Assembly (NCBI GenBank): GCA_963580455.1
Contig: OY756957.1
Coordinates: forward strand, 29,728,501 to 29,792,500
Direction of reading: 5' to 3'
DNA length: 64,000 nucleotides
Source: Euonymus europaeus
Lineage: Eukaryota; Streptophyta; Magnoliopsida; Celastrales; Celastraceae
This document shows, piece after piece, positions 25,501 through 37,574 of this stretch (position 1 is the first letter of the stretch; every line of letters begins with the position of its first letter). Both the position numbers and the translations under genes were made by a program. The notes beneath the pieces are model-generated. The model was not told where the DNA came from. It saw nothing but the letters and a program-made list of their open reading frames with translations, and made no database searches.

Positions 25501-27204
25501 TTGTACTAGCTCAGTTCTTAAATCGTGATTTAAACTTTGGATCTTTTAGTAGTTTGAAAATTAATCAGGTTTGAGATCTGAATTCCCAATAAAATGATCT
25601 CTTCTTTCAGGTGGACAACTTTATTCATGCAGACATGCATCCTGGAAATATCCTAGTCCGCGAGTCTCGGAGCAAGTCTTCTCGGAAACGACTTTTCAAA
25701 TCTAAGCCTCATGTCATTTTTATTGATGTAGGCATGACTGCTGAACTTTCTAAGAGTGATAGAGTAAATTTAGTGGATTTTTTTAAGGCTGTTGCAACTC
25801 GAGATGGCCGCACTGCTGCTGAATGCACTCTCAGATTATCAAAGCAACAAAGATGCCCAAACCCAAAAGCTTTTATCGAGGTAAAATATTCTGTGAATAA
25901 TATATTTGTTGCGAAGAATTGTGGATGTTATATGTATTCTTCGCTGGATCGCAAATGGATAGCATTTTAAGATCAGAAGCATATCTTTCTTTTATCAAGA
26001 GATTAAATTCTTTCTCAAATTTTCTAAAAGATTGCCAATGATTTATTGGTGCAATTTGATGAATCTGAGATTTAATCTTGTTCTCTAGTTGCATGTGTAT
26101 GTCATACCTATTTGATTGAAGGTTAGTTTGCATAAATTGGGGAACTGAATTTTGTGTTTCAGATGTCATTGAACAGAGTTTTGTCATGGAAGCTTGTGTT
26201 GATCAACTTATTATGTAAACTTCGATTATACCTTTACGTATGTACCATGCACTTGTGTAGGGTGAATACCATCTGGAGCTTCCAATTTGAAATTCTATAT
26301 GCGACATCTTTCAGTAATTTTGTTTAGTTTGTGCGTTTAGATGATATATGTATGATTAAATTGTCTTGATTCCCAAAAGCTTACATGAATCGAGGAGGGT
26401 AAGGTTCTACCTACATACTTTGGGTTATTAAATATTGTGGCAAATATATATGGTAAAAAGTAGTTGAATGTTTAATATGCTCGCAATATATCAGTTTTGT
26501 TTTGAACGGAATACACAGATTTCTATTGAAGTTTTTGCAATGTGAATTTTATTCTTTTTTGTTTTGATATGGATTTCATTTATAAATGCTAATATGTTTT
26601 TCTAACAGGAAGTGGAAGAGGCATTTACTTTCTGGGGTACACCAGAGGGTGATTTAATCCACCCTGCTGATTGCATGCATGAATTACTTGAGAAAGTAAG
26701 GCGTCATGAGGTCAATGTTGACGGCAATGTTTGCACTGTGCTGGTTACAACTTTGGTTCTTGAGGTAATTTCTCCTCTTTGACATAAATTGTTACATTCT
26801 GATACCAAAAGGGAACGATGTTACACTGAGCTGTTAAATGTCCGGTATCCTGAACCTGTGTTTTGGGATTTTTTTTCCCTTCTTCCTGTTATGCCCTGTT
26901 TCCCTATTCTATATTAAGCATCATGGTTGTGTTCCTTTCCATTTATTTCCTCCTGAAGTTATTTTTAAAAGATAAATAAATAAATATTGATTGATAAAAG
27001 AGGACCTATTTCTCTATGGTGTTTGTGATTTGTGATTTTTGGTATTGGTGCAATTCAGTATATATGATTTGGTGCTTGTTTTAGGGTTGGCAACGGAAGC
27101 TTGATCCTGGATATAATGTCATGCATACGCTACAGACTTTGTTGCTCCGAGCAGACTGGGCAAAATCACTTTCTTACACCATTGATGGTTTGATGGCCCC
27201 ATGA
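22501..27204 (+). CDS. ABC1/ADCK (UbiB-type) atypical kinase
   Basis: Five exons: 22501-22508, 23446-24784, 25611-25880, 26609-26764, 27085-27204; 630 residues. The first exon codes only MSR (last codon split), chosen because it joins in phase to SLTFGNIKKVAQ and sits in a normal leader; a downstream start is the alternative. ABC1 motifs are complete: KxGQ-type FIKWGQWAATRPDLFP (about 230), the loop ASGSIAQVHRA, the lysine strand VAVKVRHPG, catalytic HADMHPGN (about 455-461) and the DFG-equivalent FIDVGM. Hydrophobic segments near 145-160 and 190-220 could be membrane-associated. The sequence is of the ADCK1/2-like branch, linked in other organisms to mitochondrial coenzyme Q or lipid metabolism; substrate here is unknown. 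Intron 2 (24785-25610) carries a strong hairpin. Confidence 0.9.
24925..25016. repeat. 92-bp inverted repeat (hairpin) in ABC1 intron 2
   Basis: Two perfect 20-bp arms, TTCTTATCTGTGGTTGTGCA at 24925-24944 and its complement at 24997-25016, face each other over a 52-bp loop. Pairing continues imperfectly both outward (AAAC/ATTT) and inward (CGTATTTT against CGTACTTT). It could be a tiny MITE or a miRNA-like precursor. No target duplication was seen. Confidence 0.65.
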
Positions 27205-28544
27205 GAAGGTTCTTTGCTCCTTTTGTTTTATGTTACGTTTTTGATAATATTAAGACCAAAGATACCAGCTTAAAATAACTAGAGTATGTTTTCGTCTACT
27301 GAAATTTTATCCTTATTTCTTTTCTGTTTTTTTTTTCTTATTTTGAAATGTCGAATTTCATAACTTGTATTTATTCTGTTTAGTTTTTGGCAAATTTGTT
27401 GTAAATCTTCTTAGCCTTCAAAGCAGGGCAGACAGAGAAATAGTGAAAGAGATGGTATCTAGAGAAAGAAATAAACCATTGACATTTTATTTCCCCCCAT
27501 TTACATTCTTCTGTAAATATGTATTTTCTTTTCTTTCGAATTGAAAACTTGCTAAAATTCTGTAAATATGTATTTTCTTAGCTTTGGTGTGTTATTGCTT
27601 GTTTTAGCTGCGCACTTTGCCTAATTTTTATGTCTTTCTTATCATAAACTTAAGGTCTTTCTAATTCATGATTTGAGGTGCCTGGTTGTAACGTGATAAA
27701 GGAAGCATTGGTTTCATGTTGTCAAGTCAACCTGATTATGAGAGAAGACGGTTGTTGTGCATGCAACTTGAAGAGACGAGACTGCCATTGTTTATTATAA
27801 CAGGAAAGAGTTAACTGAGATTGTTCCTTTCGACAATGGTTACTGAGATTTTTGTTATATATTTACATGGCTTAATGAACAATTGAAGATTTCATTACAC
27901 TCTAAAGACTTCTCTGCCAATGGTCACTGAACCAATGGATAGGGTCCTTCAGTCTGTACCTAAGACTAAACAAGTAATTACAAAGCTCATCAAAACCTCC
28001 TAAAAATGCAAATGTATGGAAGCAATTATAATTATATGCAGCTTGGAGTTGCTTCTGCTTTCAAAACATGCTGTGTGCTATCTATCACCAATTAACCGTA
28101 GTCGGTAGTTCTCACTACTCTTCAAGGTCAGCACTGGTCCTGATTTACAATTGTTGCGCCAAAGTTAGGATACAAAACATAAACCCAGACAATGAGACAA
28201 AAAAATTGGAGTATACTAACTACCCTAATCGAAAATCTGATTGAGAGTAGTATCGATAATAATCTGAAGGAAGAACTGTAGAATTATTCGCCACAACCTA
28301 GAGCACACCATCATGCTATAGACATGGCATTAGCATAAATTCCAATAAAGAAAAGAAGTCCTGCTAAAAACTGGGCTGATGGAAAAATAAAAACGATTTC
28401 TCACAATTCTGGTGTACAATATATATGCCTACACCAGGTCTGAATTACTTTCTTAATTTCTTTGCGACCTAATGTGAATTGAGATGGATTGAAGAATCAA
28501 AATATATAAGCTAAAAAGGGGAAGCAGGAAGCAATGCATTAGTA
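27205..28544. other. convergent 3' intergenic region
   Basis: Lies between the 3' ends of the ABC1 kinase gene and the minus-strand JmjC gene. It contains TGTAAATATGTATTTTCTT twice at about 27513-27579 (a short direct repeat). It must hold the 3' UTRs of both genes. No ORF of note. Confidence 0.45.
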
Positions 28545-31499
28545 TCAGCCACTTACCCCACACCCAGTAAGCTTGCGGATTTCTTTAATAGCTGCACCAA
28601 TACCGTACATGGCCATTTTCCTAGCCTGCTTTCAAAAAGGTGAAAATATATTATCCGCCTAGAAAAATATGAAATAGTTCACAAAGATCGTCATGAGTTT
28701 TACCTCTAGGTTTTCGACTTTGGCTTTGTGGTTGTTGGGAAGAAGATGCAGTTCATCAATCATATGGATGCACTCTGTAGCATTTTCTGGTGAGATGAAT
28801 TCCAGAACCACATTAACACATGACTGCAGGTCACAAGACACCAAACAAACAAGATAATAAGACAAAATAAGAATTTCAATTGTAGTTAACTGGGAAATTA
28901 TATAAAATGGACGATTGAAAATTCAAGGTGGTTAAAGTTAAAAAAGTACACTAATAGTAAAGATTTTTTTAAATTCCTAAATCTCCAGAACTGCAAACTT
29001 ACCTTAAGTTTTCTTATCTGGTATGGGCATCCGGCTGGAATGATGACAGCTTCTCCCACATGTTGCTTAAAAGTCCAGGGTTCAATTTCTGAAACCAATA
29101 ACAGTCAGGGAAGTTCCTATGAGCTGTACTTTTGTTTCAGCAGGAGATTATCGTATGAAATATGCACTTACCAAACTCCTGCTTAAGCCTCATTTTGTGA
29201 GTCATGTCAAGAAAGACATTTTGATCAAGAATAGTGTGAACCAACTGCAACAGAGACAAAGTAGATTAGAACCAACTCTGACTGTCTGACATCAACTGCA
29301 GCATTTATTTTTTCCAGAACTTACTAGCTCTTGAAAACCATTCATGTTAGTGAACTCGTCAGAATGTCTTCTGAGATATTCTAGAAGCTTTGGAACATCC
29401 TGTCTACGAAAGACATCCCATTGTGCACCAAAAGATTCGCCCCGTGTTTCATTTATGATAAAATTGGCCATTGCTGTATGCTTCCCACATAAATTCATGT
29501 CCTTTGAAGTTTGTGAGCTTCGAGCAATCCCACGGCCGCATTTTATGGCATCAGTATCTGATTGAATATCAGTAATGTTTTCCTCATCATGTAGTACATC
29601 TCCATCTTTCAGACATGAATCAAGTGTTCCATTTGGTACGGCAGGAAACCAAGATGCTTTTGCAGCTCTCCTCTTCAATTCTAATTCTTCTCCATCCACA
29701 TTATGTAATCCTTTATCCAAGTTTTCACCACTAAGTGATGTATCTGCAATTAGTTTATCTGTTGTTTTCCCCTCAGGAGTCATCCCTGTAGATTCTCTTT
29801 GCTCTTGAGCTACGTGCTTTTTCATTAACTTCCTTATATAATCAAGCTGGTTAGGCGATATAGCATCATCTGTAGTATGCATCAAAATATGAACCTGAAA
29901 ATGAATGCAGAAAAAGCAAACTCTGCATCAGAGACAAGGGAATAACGTGTGAATATGAAGGGGTGTTATGAGAAAAGGAAGAAGGAAATGAGTAAGATCA
30001 CATTTCATTTCATAAGCTTCAACAGAAATTCTAAGTCAATCAAGCAATACTTATTAATTAAATCAACCAAGCCGCAGATGAGGCATCAGTTGAGAATAGG
30101 CTTGATGATTTGAGACTTCTGTGTGACTGAAATGCCTTGCCAGTCTACATGTGAGCAATCAATTCAATCATAGAAAGAACTGGACTGGGATACAACTGTT
30201 TCTGAAAAGTTATGATTGCACTTGAAAATGATACTTGGATTAACATGTCTGCATGGGCATAAATGGTCACAAGGGGTTTCCGGCTTTGATCTAGTAAAGA
30301 CCAAGGTTAAAGAAACATGTTCAAACTGACAAATTGATTAAGAATTTCATGAGAAGTGGAACTAAACATACCGCATCACACGAATCATAACATAACTGCG
30401 TCACAGAATCAGCCTGTACATGGTTCTCCCCACTGCTATATGATATGTAAATACATGGGCCTAAGTCAGGCTGTGAGGTTTCTCGTGGCAACTTTGCAGC
30501 AACGTTCAAAATACCAGAAGTTGGATCCATGTATTCTGGAAGTGGTAAAGTATGAAGTATCTCAGCATAATGAGCGGGAAAATGTTCTTGAAATAGACTA
30601 GCAGACAGCCAGCCCTTCAACTTCAGCATCTCATGACACATGTTAGTGTGCGTCCTGCCATTCAAAGAACCCATGAACAACTGCCTAATGCCAATTTCTA
30701 CCTGCAACATCAAATAGCAACTAAGTTGTCAAAAAAAACTACACCGACATTTGAAGCCTGATTAATCAGCCAAGATAGACTAGCATTAGGAAATTATGTT
30801 TGAAAAAAAAACAACCAATGAAAAAGCAAACCAGAAATAGAAGAGTGATTATTAGCCCACATGGCAAAGTCGGGACAAAAATAAGATAGTAAACAAACTT
30901 AACCGTTAGCCTCAAACCCCCACTACAGAATCTCGGTGAAAGCCCTGCTCTGGCATTGGGTTGCCCTTTGCTCTCAATACAAGGGAATTCAAAAGTAATT
31001 GACAATTTCAGGCACCATAATTTGATGGACTGTTTTAATAATCTAACTAAATATACAAAAGCTAATTAGTTGAGTGACTAGATGCTGGGTACAAAACGAT
31101 ATACCATTAACCTGACGTTCTTGTCTCAAGTCTCGACAGAAAGATTATAACAAGAAACAATAGTTCGACAAAGATATTGTTGACAAAAACAATAAATGTT
31201 GATATTCTGAAAAGAAAAAGAGCACTTGTACGCACAGGCCACTTTCTTTAAAGATCCTTCTGTTGTGACTTGTTGGAGACTGACACAGAGAAATCTCGGT
31301 GTCAACTTTGCCACCTACATTGTGAAACCATTGAAAGATATCTTCCTCTGCATCTTTAGTTCATAATTGTATCTCATAAAAGATGACATTTTTGAAGTCC
31401 AGTAATCAAGGGCACTCCCTTATTATTTTTCATATCCACAATGTTGAATTTATATCTGTCTTCCAATCCATTCCCTCCACTAACACACACCCCCCCCCC

Positions 31500-31530
<31 letters not shown>

Positions 31531-34500
31531 ACACATGCACACAAACACACACAAACACAAAATAAAAATGATAACAGATACTAGGACATTGTAGCCCATG
31601 TATGAGACCGAATGTGGGCAATGCATGAGATGCATATATGGACTACTTGGAGATGATGTAGGTTTCAACAAAAGCACTAACCTCAAACCAGTTCAAGTAA
31701 TCCATAGCTCCATTATGTTGGGATTTGGCACCACAGTTCTTAAGATAAGTGCAGAACAAGGCTATGGGATCCCAACTCAAATCTGACGTACCCTGAAGGA
31801 CATTGCGAACTACCACAGGATGAGCTTTACTCCAGTGCTTCTGGAAATGCTCGAGGTTATCACCTCGAATGTCCACAACAGAAGGGTAATATAAGAAGTT
31901 GTCATTGGAAATTGCTCTTCTGGCTGCCTCTTGCAACTGCTTGATCCCATTGGATTCATGATTCACCCCGAGACATAACGAGCATTGCGAGAATATGTCT
32001 GCAGTCTCTGGCAACTCATAGCAGCTGACTATTTCTTCTGCACTTACTTCCAGGTCCTTGGTCCAGCTTGCAGGAAAAACACATTTCAAATTAAGGACGT
32101 CATCACCACAACCACCAAACTTTGACGGTGGGCAAGGAAGGCCATTACCACTGTCATACACTTTCCAACTATGCAATATTGAAGAAGAATCGAGACGTGT
32201 ATCATAACTTTCATGACTGGAGGGGCTATCCGATTTCTCATCCAGTAAAGGTTTTCTAAACATGCAAGCTTTTTTTCCATTTGGGCATTTTCGAATGAGA
32301 GCTTTGACACATCCAGATAAGCTCCTCTGAAAAACCTCCCGAGAACAACTTAAGCAAAGTTTGAATGAACAATTTAAGCAGCTTCTATGGAAATTCACAA
32401 TGGGACTCTTGCAGTTATTGCTGCTCCAGAAGTTACATTAAGCACCAGAGAACAACATAAGGATATTAATAAATATATAAAGCAAACGATTAATCTTGAT
32501 CAGCAGAGCACATACCAACGAGGCTGCTTATTACAGCTGAATTCATCCTGCTTGATCTGCAATTCAGAGGGTTTTTGGCCTGTCTTACAAAGATAACAGA
32601 AAATTACAAATTTGAATGGATATCATTTTACAAGCACAAGATCAACAAAAAGACAATTAAAAAGACAATTAGAGAAGAGCTATCATCACTACCTATTATC
32701 TTTGCCTCTATTTCTAGCTCAATGCTCTGGTCTTGGTTTATCTGTTTCAGTATGGGAAGAAGCATGCAGATCAAATAGTGAAAATGTAGAACTTGGTCAA
32801 CTCTGTTCTTGTCCCTCGTTAATTCCTGAAGAAGGATAGGGGTAAGTTGAAGTATCATATTTCCATCATTGAGATAGAAATGCATCAATCCACAATACAG
32901 AAATATGGGATATCAGACCTTGCTGTTGATGTCACTGCATTGATTTACTAAGCAGGCCCTACAGGGGCAAGTTCTACGACAAACTGGACAGGAGATCTTA
33001 ATTTCCCCAGGCACATCAGAATACCTAAATCATTTAACAAATCTCCAATTAAAAGATAAATCCATTCAAAAAAACAAAAAAAAAATTACACTTCGAGAGT
33101 TACTTTGTACTGTGCTTTGACCCTCTATCAAATTGAATGTGAAGCAAAAAATAAGATGGAAATATTCAGTCGAGAATGTAATGAAAGACACCAATCACCA
33201 AATGCATTAACAGGAAGAAATGCCATTGCCAGGTAACATACATGCAGCTGTGATCAATACTCTGAACTCATTACAGCCTGCAGCACACAATTGCTTTTCA
33301 AAGAGCATTGTGTTGGGAAGCGTCAAGTACATGAGGAAGCAGATGGAGCATCTCCAAAATGGCTTAACTTTAAGTTCTTCATGCATTTTAATCAACTCTG
33401 CTTCACATTTTAAGATGCACCATGGACTCATGCTTCTACTGTTCTTGCTGGCGAAATTATTTTGATTAAACTACTATAATTTGTTGTCGTTATTCTTATA
33501 ATGATCATGAGTTACATCCAATCAAATATTACCATCAATCCTACATTCTATATTTTCAGCGAGACTTCTTAAAATTTCAACACTGCACTTCCAAACACAA
33601 ATTAAATTGTCACGAGAATTCTGCTAATACAAAAGAAACAGTAACTCTAAACAAATATGCCCCAGGAAGAAACCATCACCAATACAGACAATATTAAAAC
33701 TTGAAAACAAGGTACCTGTCCTTCACGCAATCCATGCAATAGAACTGTTTTTTACAGCCCAAACATTGAATCAAACTCCGCAAACCTCCATTTCTCCTAC
33801 ACCAGTGGCAACTCTTCCTCCTCTTCTTCAAACTCACTACCTTCCCCTTGAAAGGCAACATCTTTTCAGACGATTTCAAAGGAAAAAAGACAAAAAGAAA
33901 GAGCTTAAATATTCCGAACATTATCAAATGAGACAAAAGAAAAGCATGAATTCACAATGTAGCACCTGCAGTGCACCAATGGGGAGTGGCTCAATGTTTT
34001 TCGATCGAAAGCACCTTCGTAGTACCGGCTTTGAGTCAGCCCCAATCTTGGCATCACAATGAGAACCTACATTGCCAGAATTCGAACCACCTGAACCAGA
34101 AGAACCAGAAGTTATTGCCATTAGTCCATTGGGCAAATCTCTCGTCGTTTCTCCCTCACTGTTACTCTCATTTTGATTCTCACTGTCGTTCCTCTCCAAA
34201 TTCAGGGTCTTCTTTTTCCTCTTCTCCACTTCTCTCTTTAACACCATCCTTATTAGCTCCAGCTCTCTGTCCTTTCTCTTCAACTTAATCTTCCTAACAG
34301 CGTTGTCCTCTGCCTCTGATTCAACGATCACTCCCCTCCGCTTCACAGGCTTCCCCAATTTCAACCTCTGTGCCCTAATTCCAAGATTTTCGAGAACCGC
34401 TTCTCTATTAACCGTCGCCTTCTTCTTTTTCTCGTAGTTTCTTTGGATTTTGAGTGACTCTGGAACTTTCTGCTTGTACTGGCGGTGGCGGCCTTGCAGA

Positions 34501-34613
34501 TGGTGAATCTCGCAGAGCTTCAAGCCTTCCATAACTCGCTTTTTGCACCTCCATTGCCTTCCGTCCGTCCTTTTGCACCGGAGATGGTCGGGCAGTATAT
34601 CCTTTTCCTGCAT
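28545..34613 (-). CDS. WRC/zinc-finger/JmjC protein (JMJ28/B160-like), iron site altered
   Basis: Twelve exons: 33966-34613, 33716-33861, 32919-33024, 32693-32825, 32516-32579, 31682-32423, 30372-30701, 29325-29894, 29172-29244, 29003-29088, 28704-28823, 28545-28625; 1032 residues, in phase throughout. Domains: WRC (about 9-50, RCKRTDGRQWRCKKRV...CEIHH), basic linker, RING-like cysteine cluster (about 230-295, CHWCRR...CPVCRRTCPCRAC), second Cys cluster (about 355-395, CLNCSFKLCLSCSRE), JmjC (about 555-1000). In active relatives the Fe(II) ligands are HxD and a later H. Here they read CYD (C717, D719) and CPYQ (Y960), so both histidines are replaced. A 190-residue hydrophilic insert (exon 8) splits the JmjC fold, as in the JMJ25/IBM1 family. 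The WRC domain points to the JMJ28/B160 type. Likely nuclear, with a non-enzymatic or changed chromatin role. The last exon ends in-frame at TGA, but GGGTAAGT just before it could be a splice donor to a further exon. Confidence 0.9.
31484..31562. repeat. poly-C tract plus (CA)n microsatellite
   Basis: A run of about 28 cytosines is preceded by ACACAC and followed by about ten CA units, then CATGCACACAAACACAC. It lies in the intron between exons 6 and 7 of the JmjC gene, so the transcript (minus strand) carries a poly-G run that could form G-quadruplexes. Exact length is unreliable in any assembly. Confidence 0.9.
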
Positions 34614-34773
34614 TTGTAAAGTTCCCTAATTGTTCTAATTTTCCGAGAAAGCTTAATTTTTCCGAGAAGGGGATGGGAAAAAAACGCTGCCTTTTGGTGT
34701 TCTGAGGATAGAGACAGTGAAAGGGTTTTAGCGAGTATTTATTGGTGAGTGTTTGGGAGTGTAGAGATGGCAT

Positions 34774-36001
34774 GTGTGGTAATTATGGGATAGAGTTCGA
34801 ATCCAAATCGAATCGGGCTTGTAGTCCTCAATCCTTGCTGCAAAGTCACGATTAAATCAGATTTGCCCTGATCCAGAGAGGACTAGTTTGGATCACAGGA
34901 TTATTCTGTAATGGCTCTGTCAATGTTTAGCAGGAAAATGCATATTTTTTCCAATCTTGCTATTGGCCAGTAGAGTTTGTTTTGCCTTCATATTACAAAT
35001 CAATTACGGATTGATAAGGATTGCATTAGTGTTTGCTAATCATGAAATGCAGGGTCTGCTGGAAGAAAATTTCCTGCCTTTTTCACTTTTCCTATATAGG
35101 AATTTGCAGTTTATTTCTGAATTAATGAAAATTATGATAATTTTGTATAGTTGCCTGTGGATTACATTGACTAATTGTGCTGTTTTACATAGTTTAATTT
35201 GTAAGAATGAGAAATCTATGTTGTTTTGTCGTGTAAGAAGCAAAGGATTCATAATATCGATCGAAGTTTGTTTGCATGTGTTGAGTCCCAGCTGAATATT
35301 GTTGGATAACCCAGTCCACTTGTCATAGGAATGCTTGAATTTGTTACAAACAGGCAAACAGCCAAAAAGATTTCTACTGATAAAAAACTTAAACAAGTTT
35401 CCTTTTCTTGACGTAATTATATTCTCAAAGAAAGACAAGAGGCCACTAATGAGAAGTTTACCTCAAGAGAGAAAAATGAAATCAGACCAAACTTGTGGCT
35501 GTTTTTATGAGTCTTGATGACAAATGTGAATTGTCCCAGAAGTGCAAAAAGACATGATTGAATGCAGCGTGGATGAACCCACGATACGAAACAAGGCGTA
35601 AAGGAAATGTGGAAGTTCATCAACGCTGCACTCAATGATGTATTTTCAATCGGGAGCCTGCTTTCGTCGAATGAGATTGATCCCATACACAGATCTTGGT
35701 GCATCTGTTATTTAAACTGCTGCCCTGGTTTCAAAGGGCAGTACACATCAAGTCTTAGTCGTTTGTACTTCCACATAACTCGGTTTCATTAGATGTCAGA
35801 TTAATGCTTCTCCTCCAAGCTGCTATGGGCTTAATATGCCAGAGGAATCTGTACTCGACATCGTTACTTACCTAATAGTACTATAACATTAACAAGTTTA
35901 ATTGTATTTTCTTGTCCTCCAGAAAGGAATGTACGAGATTATAGTACAGAAGAAGGAAAAAATCAAAGAATACCTACCCACAAAATTACAATGGGCAGCG
36001 C
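34774..36001. other. intergenic region
   Basis: Upstream flank of the JmjC gene and then AT-rich DNA. Several 60-130-residue ORFs overlap on both strands with no recognisable family, so none is called. The JmjC promoter should lie just above 34620; no clear TATA was fixed. Confidence 0.4.
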
Positions 36002-36613
36002 TTATCTTTTCCTTAGATTAATCTTACCTTCTGCATCTTCTTGCACGATATTCACAACTTCATCAGGAGGATTGTAGAAAATTTTAGGCTTTTCGAATTG
36101 GTGACCTATACCTGCCAATGCATCAGCAGCTCTATTGCCTTCCCTGTATATATGAGTCACAATGCACTCGTTAATCTCTGGTATGATCAAGTTTATATGA
36201 CCAACATGTCTTTGCACTTCACAACATCTTACGCGTCTCCTATTCACAATGATTTCGACTAATGTCTTGGCATCCCCTTCGAGCCAGACATTGCTCCAAC
36301 CGTTCTCCAGTACCAACTCAAGGCCTCTTCGTAGCGCAGCCAGTTCAGCGATAGTGCTGGTTGTTCTTCCGATGGGTTCTGCATAACCTAGTAGGAATTC
36401 AGCCTTGTGGTTCCTAAACACCCCTCCAATGCTACCATTCCCTGCTTTACCTTTACATGATCCATCAAAGTTTAGTTTAGCCCATCCAATATCAGGCCTT
36501 TCCCATGCCACCGGAATAGGTTGCTTGTGAAAGTTCCTTAAGACCTGTCGAATTTGAACCGGGTTTTGTACAAGTCTTTGACATCTAAACATCTTATTAA
36601 ATGCTAACATCAT
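36002..36613 (-). CDS. RNase H domain protein, LINE-derived
   Basis: Intact 203-residue single-exon ORF. The RNase H core (RVT_3 type) covers about 40-175: LNFDGSCKGKAGNGSIGGVFR with the first catalytic Asp, TIAELAALRRGLELVL with the Glu, VWLEGDAKTLVEII with the second Asp, and HIYREGNRAADALA with the last Asp. This is the domain found at the end of plant LINE polyproteins and in many solitary plant genes. No reverse transcriptase is found upstream, and a stop codon lies shortly before the ATG. It is therefore either a 3' remnant of a LINE that happens to be open, or a domesticated single-domain gene. All four acidic positions are present, so activity is possible. Confidence 0.7.
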   Translation of the reverse strand: MMLAFNKMFRCQRLVQNPVQIRQVLRNFHKQPIPVAWERPDIGWAKLNFDGSCKGKAGNGSIGGVFRNHKAEFLLGYAEPIGRTTSTIAELAALRRGLELVLENGWSNVWLEGDAKTLVEIIVNRRRVRCCEVQRHVGHINLIIPEINECIVTHIYREGNRAADALAGIGHQFEKPKIFYNPPDEVVNIVQEDAEGKINLRKR

Positions 36614-37574
36614 TTCACTATTGAATCCTGATTTTTTTCAGGAGATAAAATTTAGACAAGTACATATGAACAATTTAGCAGCAGAAAGAAGCAGAATGTA
36701 CAAGACTGATGGGAGTAGGTGACAATTATAACATCAGCAAACATTTTGAAATTGTCTGATTATACAACAAACGACAAAAACAATTTTCAGAAATGCCCAT
36801 GAAACCAAGAGAAGGTGAGATTAACACACATTGTTTCTGTGAATTGACAGTAGGAAACTCAATTAGAGAAAGCAAGGTCCTAACAGAATCTTGTGAAAGC
36901 AGAGTTTCAGAAAATGATCATATGAAACTGTCTGAATACGTATTAAGAAAGTTGGAGTTGAGAGCAAGAAAAGACATTCACAATTCTACTGCAACAAGGC
37001 AGCATATTTGATTACTCTTCTAATAAGGTTCTGACCAAAGAGATTTCTTCAGGCACAATTTATTATACAAAGAAGGGTTGTGTGAGAAGAAAGAGTGGTA
37101 TCATATAGACCATTGAAGAGTAACCATCAAATTAACCATCTTCACCCATTTTGAAAAAGAAAACAGTTATTTATAGTTATTTAACAAAAGTTTGGTGGTT
37201 TATCTTTCATCGGCTTATTACGGTTTAACTCTGTTTTTAAGAAGATTATAAGAATAGCACCCATTACATTTTGATGCTAATGATGTTGTTTCAACCCTGT
37301 TAGGGATCCCCTATTTGGGTATTGTTAGCTGCAATGCCAGTAATTAGCTTTCAGTTAAAATGATAAGAAATCCTTCTTGTGGGTTTCTTTTTGTACTGAA
37401 AACATTTACAATAGAAAAAGAAAAGGATTTGCACTTAAAATCAGTAAACATGACATCAAGCAGGAGAGTGCCAATAAAGAGAGAAATGACAAGCTATTAA
37501 CATTTATTTTTACTGTTCTACAAATGGCTGTTCATAAATAAGATCGTTATTCATGTCAAGAGAAACTTAATTCT
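36614..37574. other. intergenic, ENT 3' flank
   Basis: AT-rich, no recognisable gene. The part next to 37575 must be the 3' UTR of the minus-strand nucleoside transporter. An ORF at 36793-37011 has no family resemblance. Confidence 0.4.

Noticed and set aside
31430..31686. Minus-strand ORFs with poly-Gly and Cys-Val runs
   Set aside because: Product of the poly-C/(CA)n microsatellite inside an intron of the JmjC gene.
34794..34810. GTTCGAATCC, a tRNA B-box-like string
   Set aside because: No A-box or cloverleaf can be formed around it.
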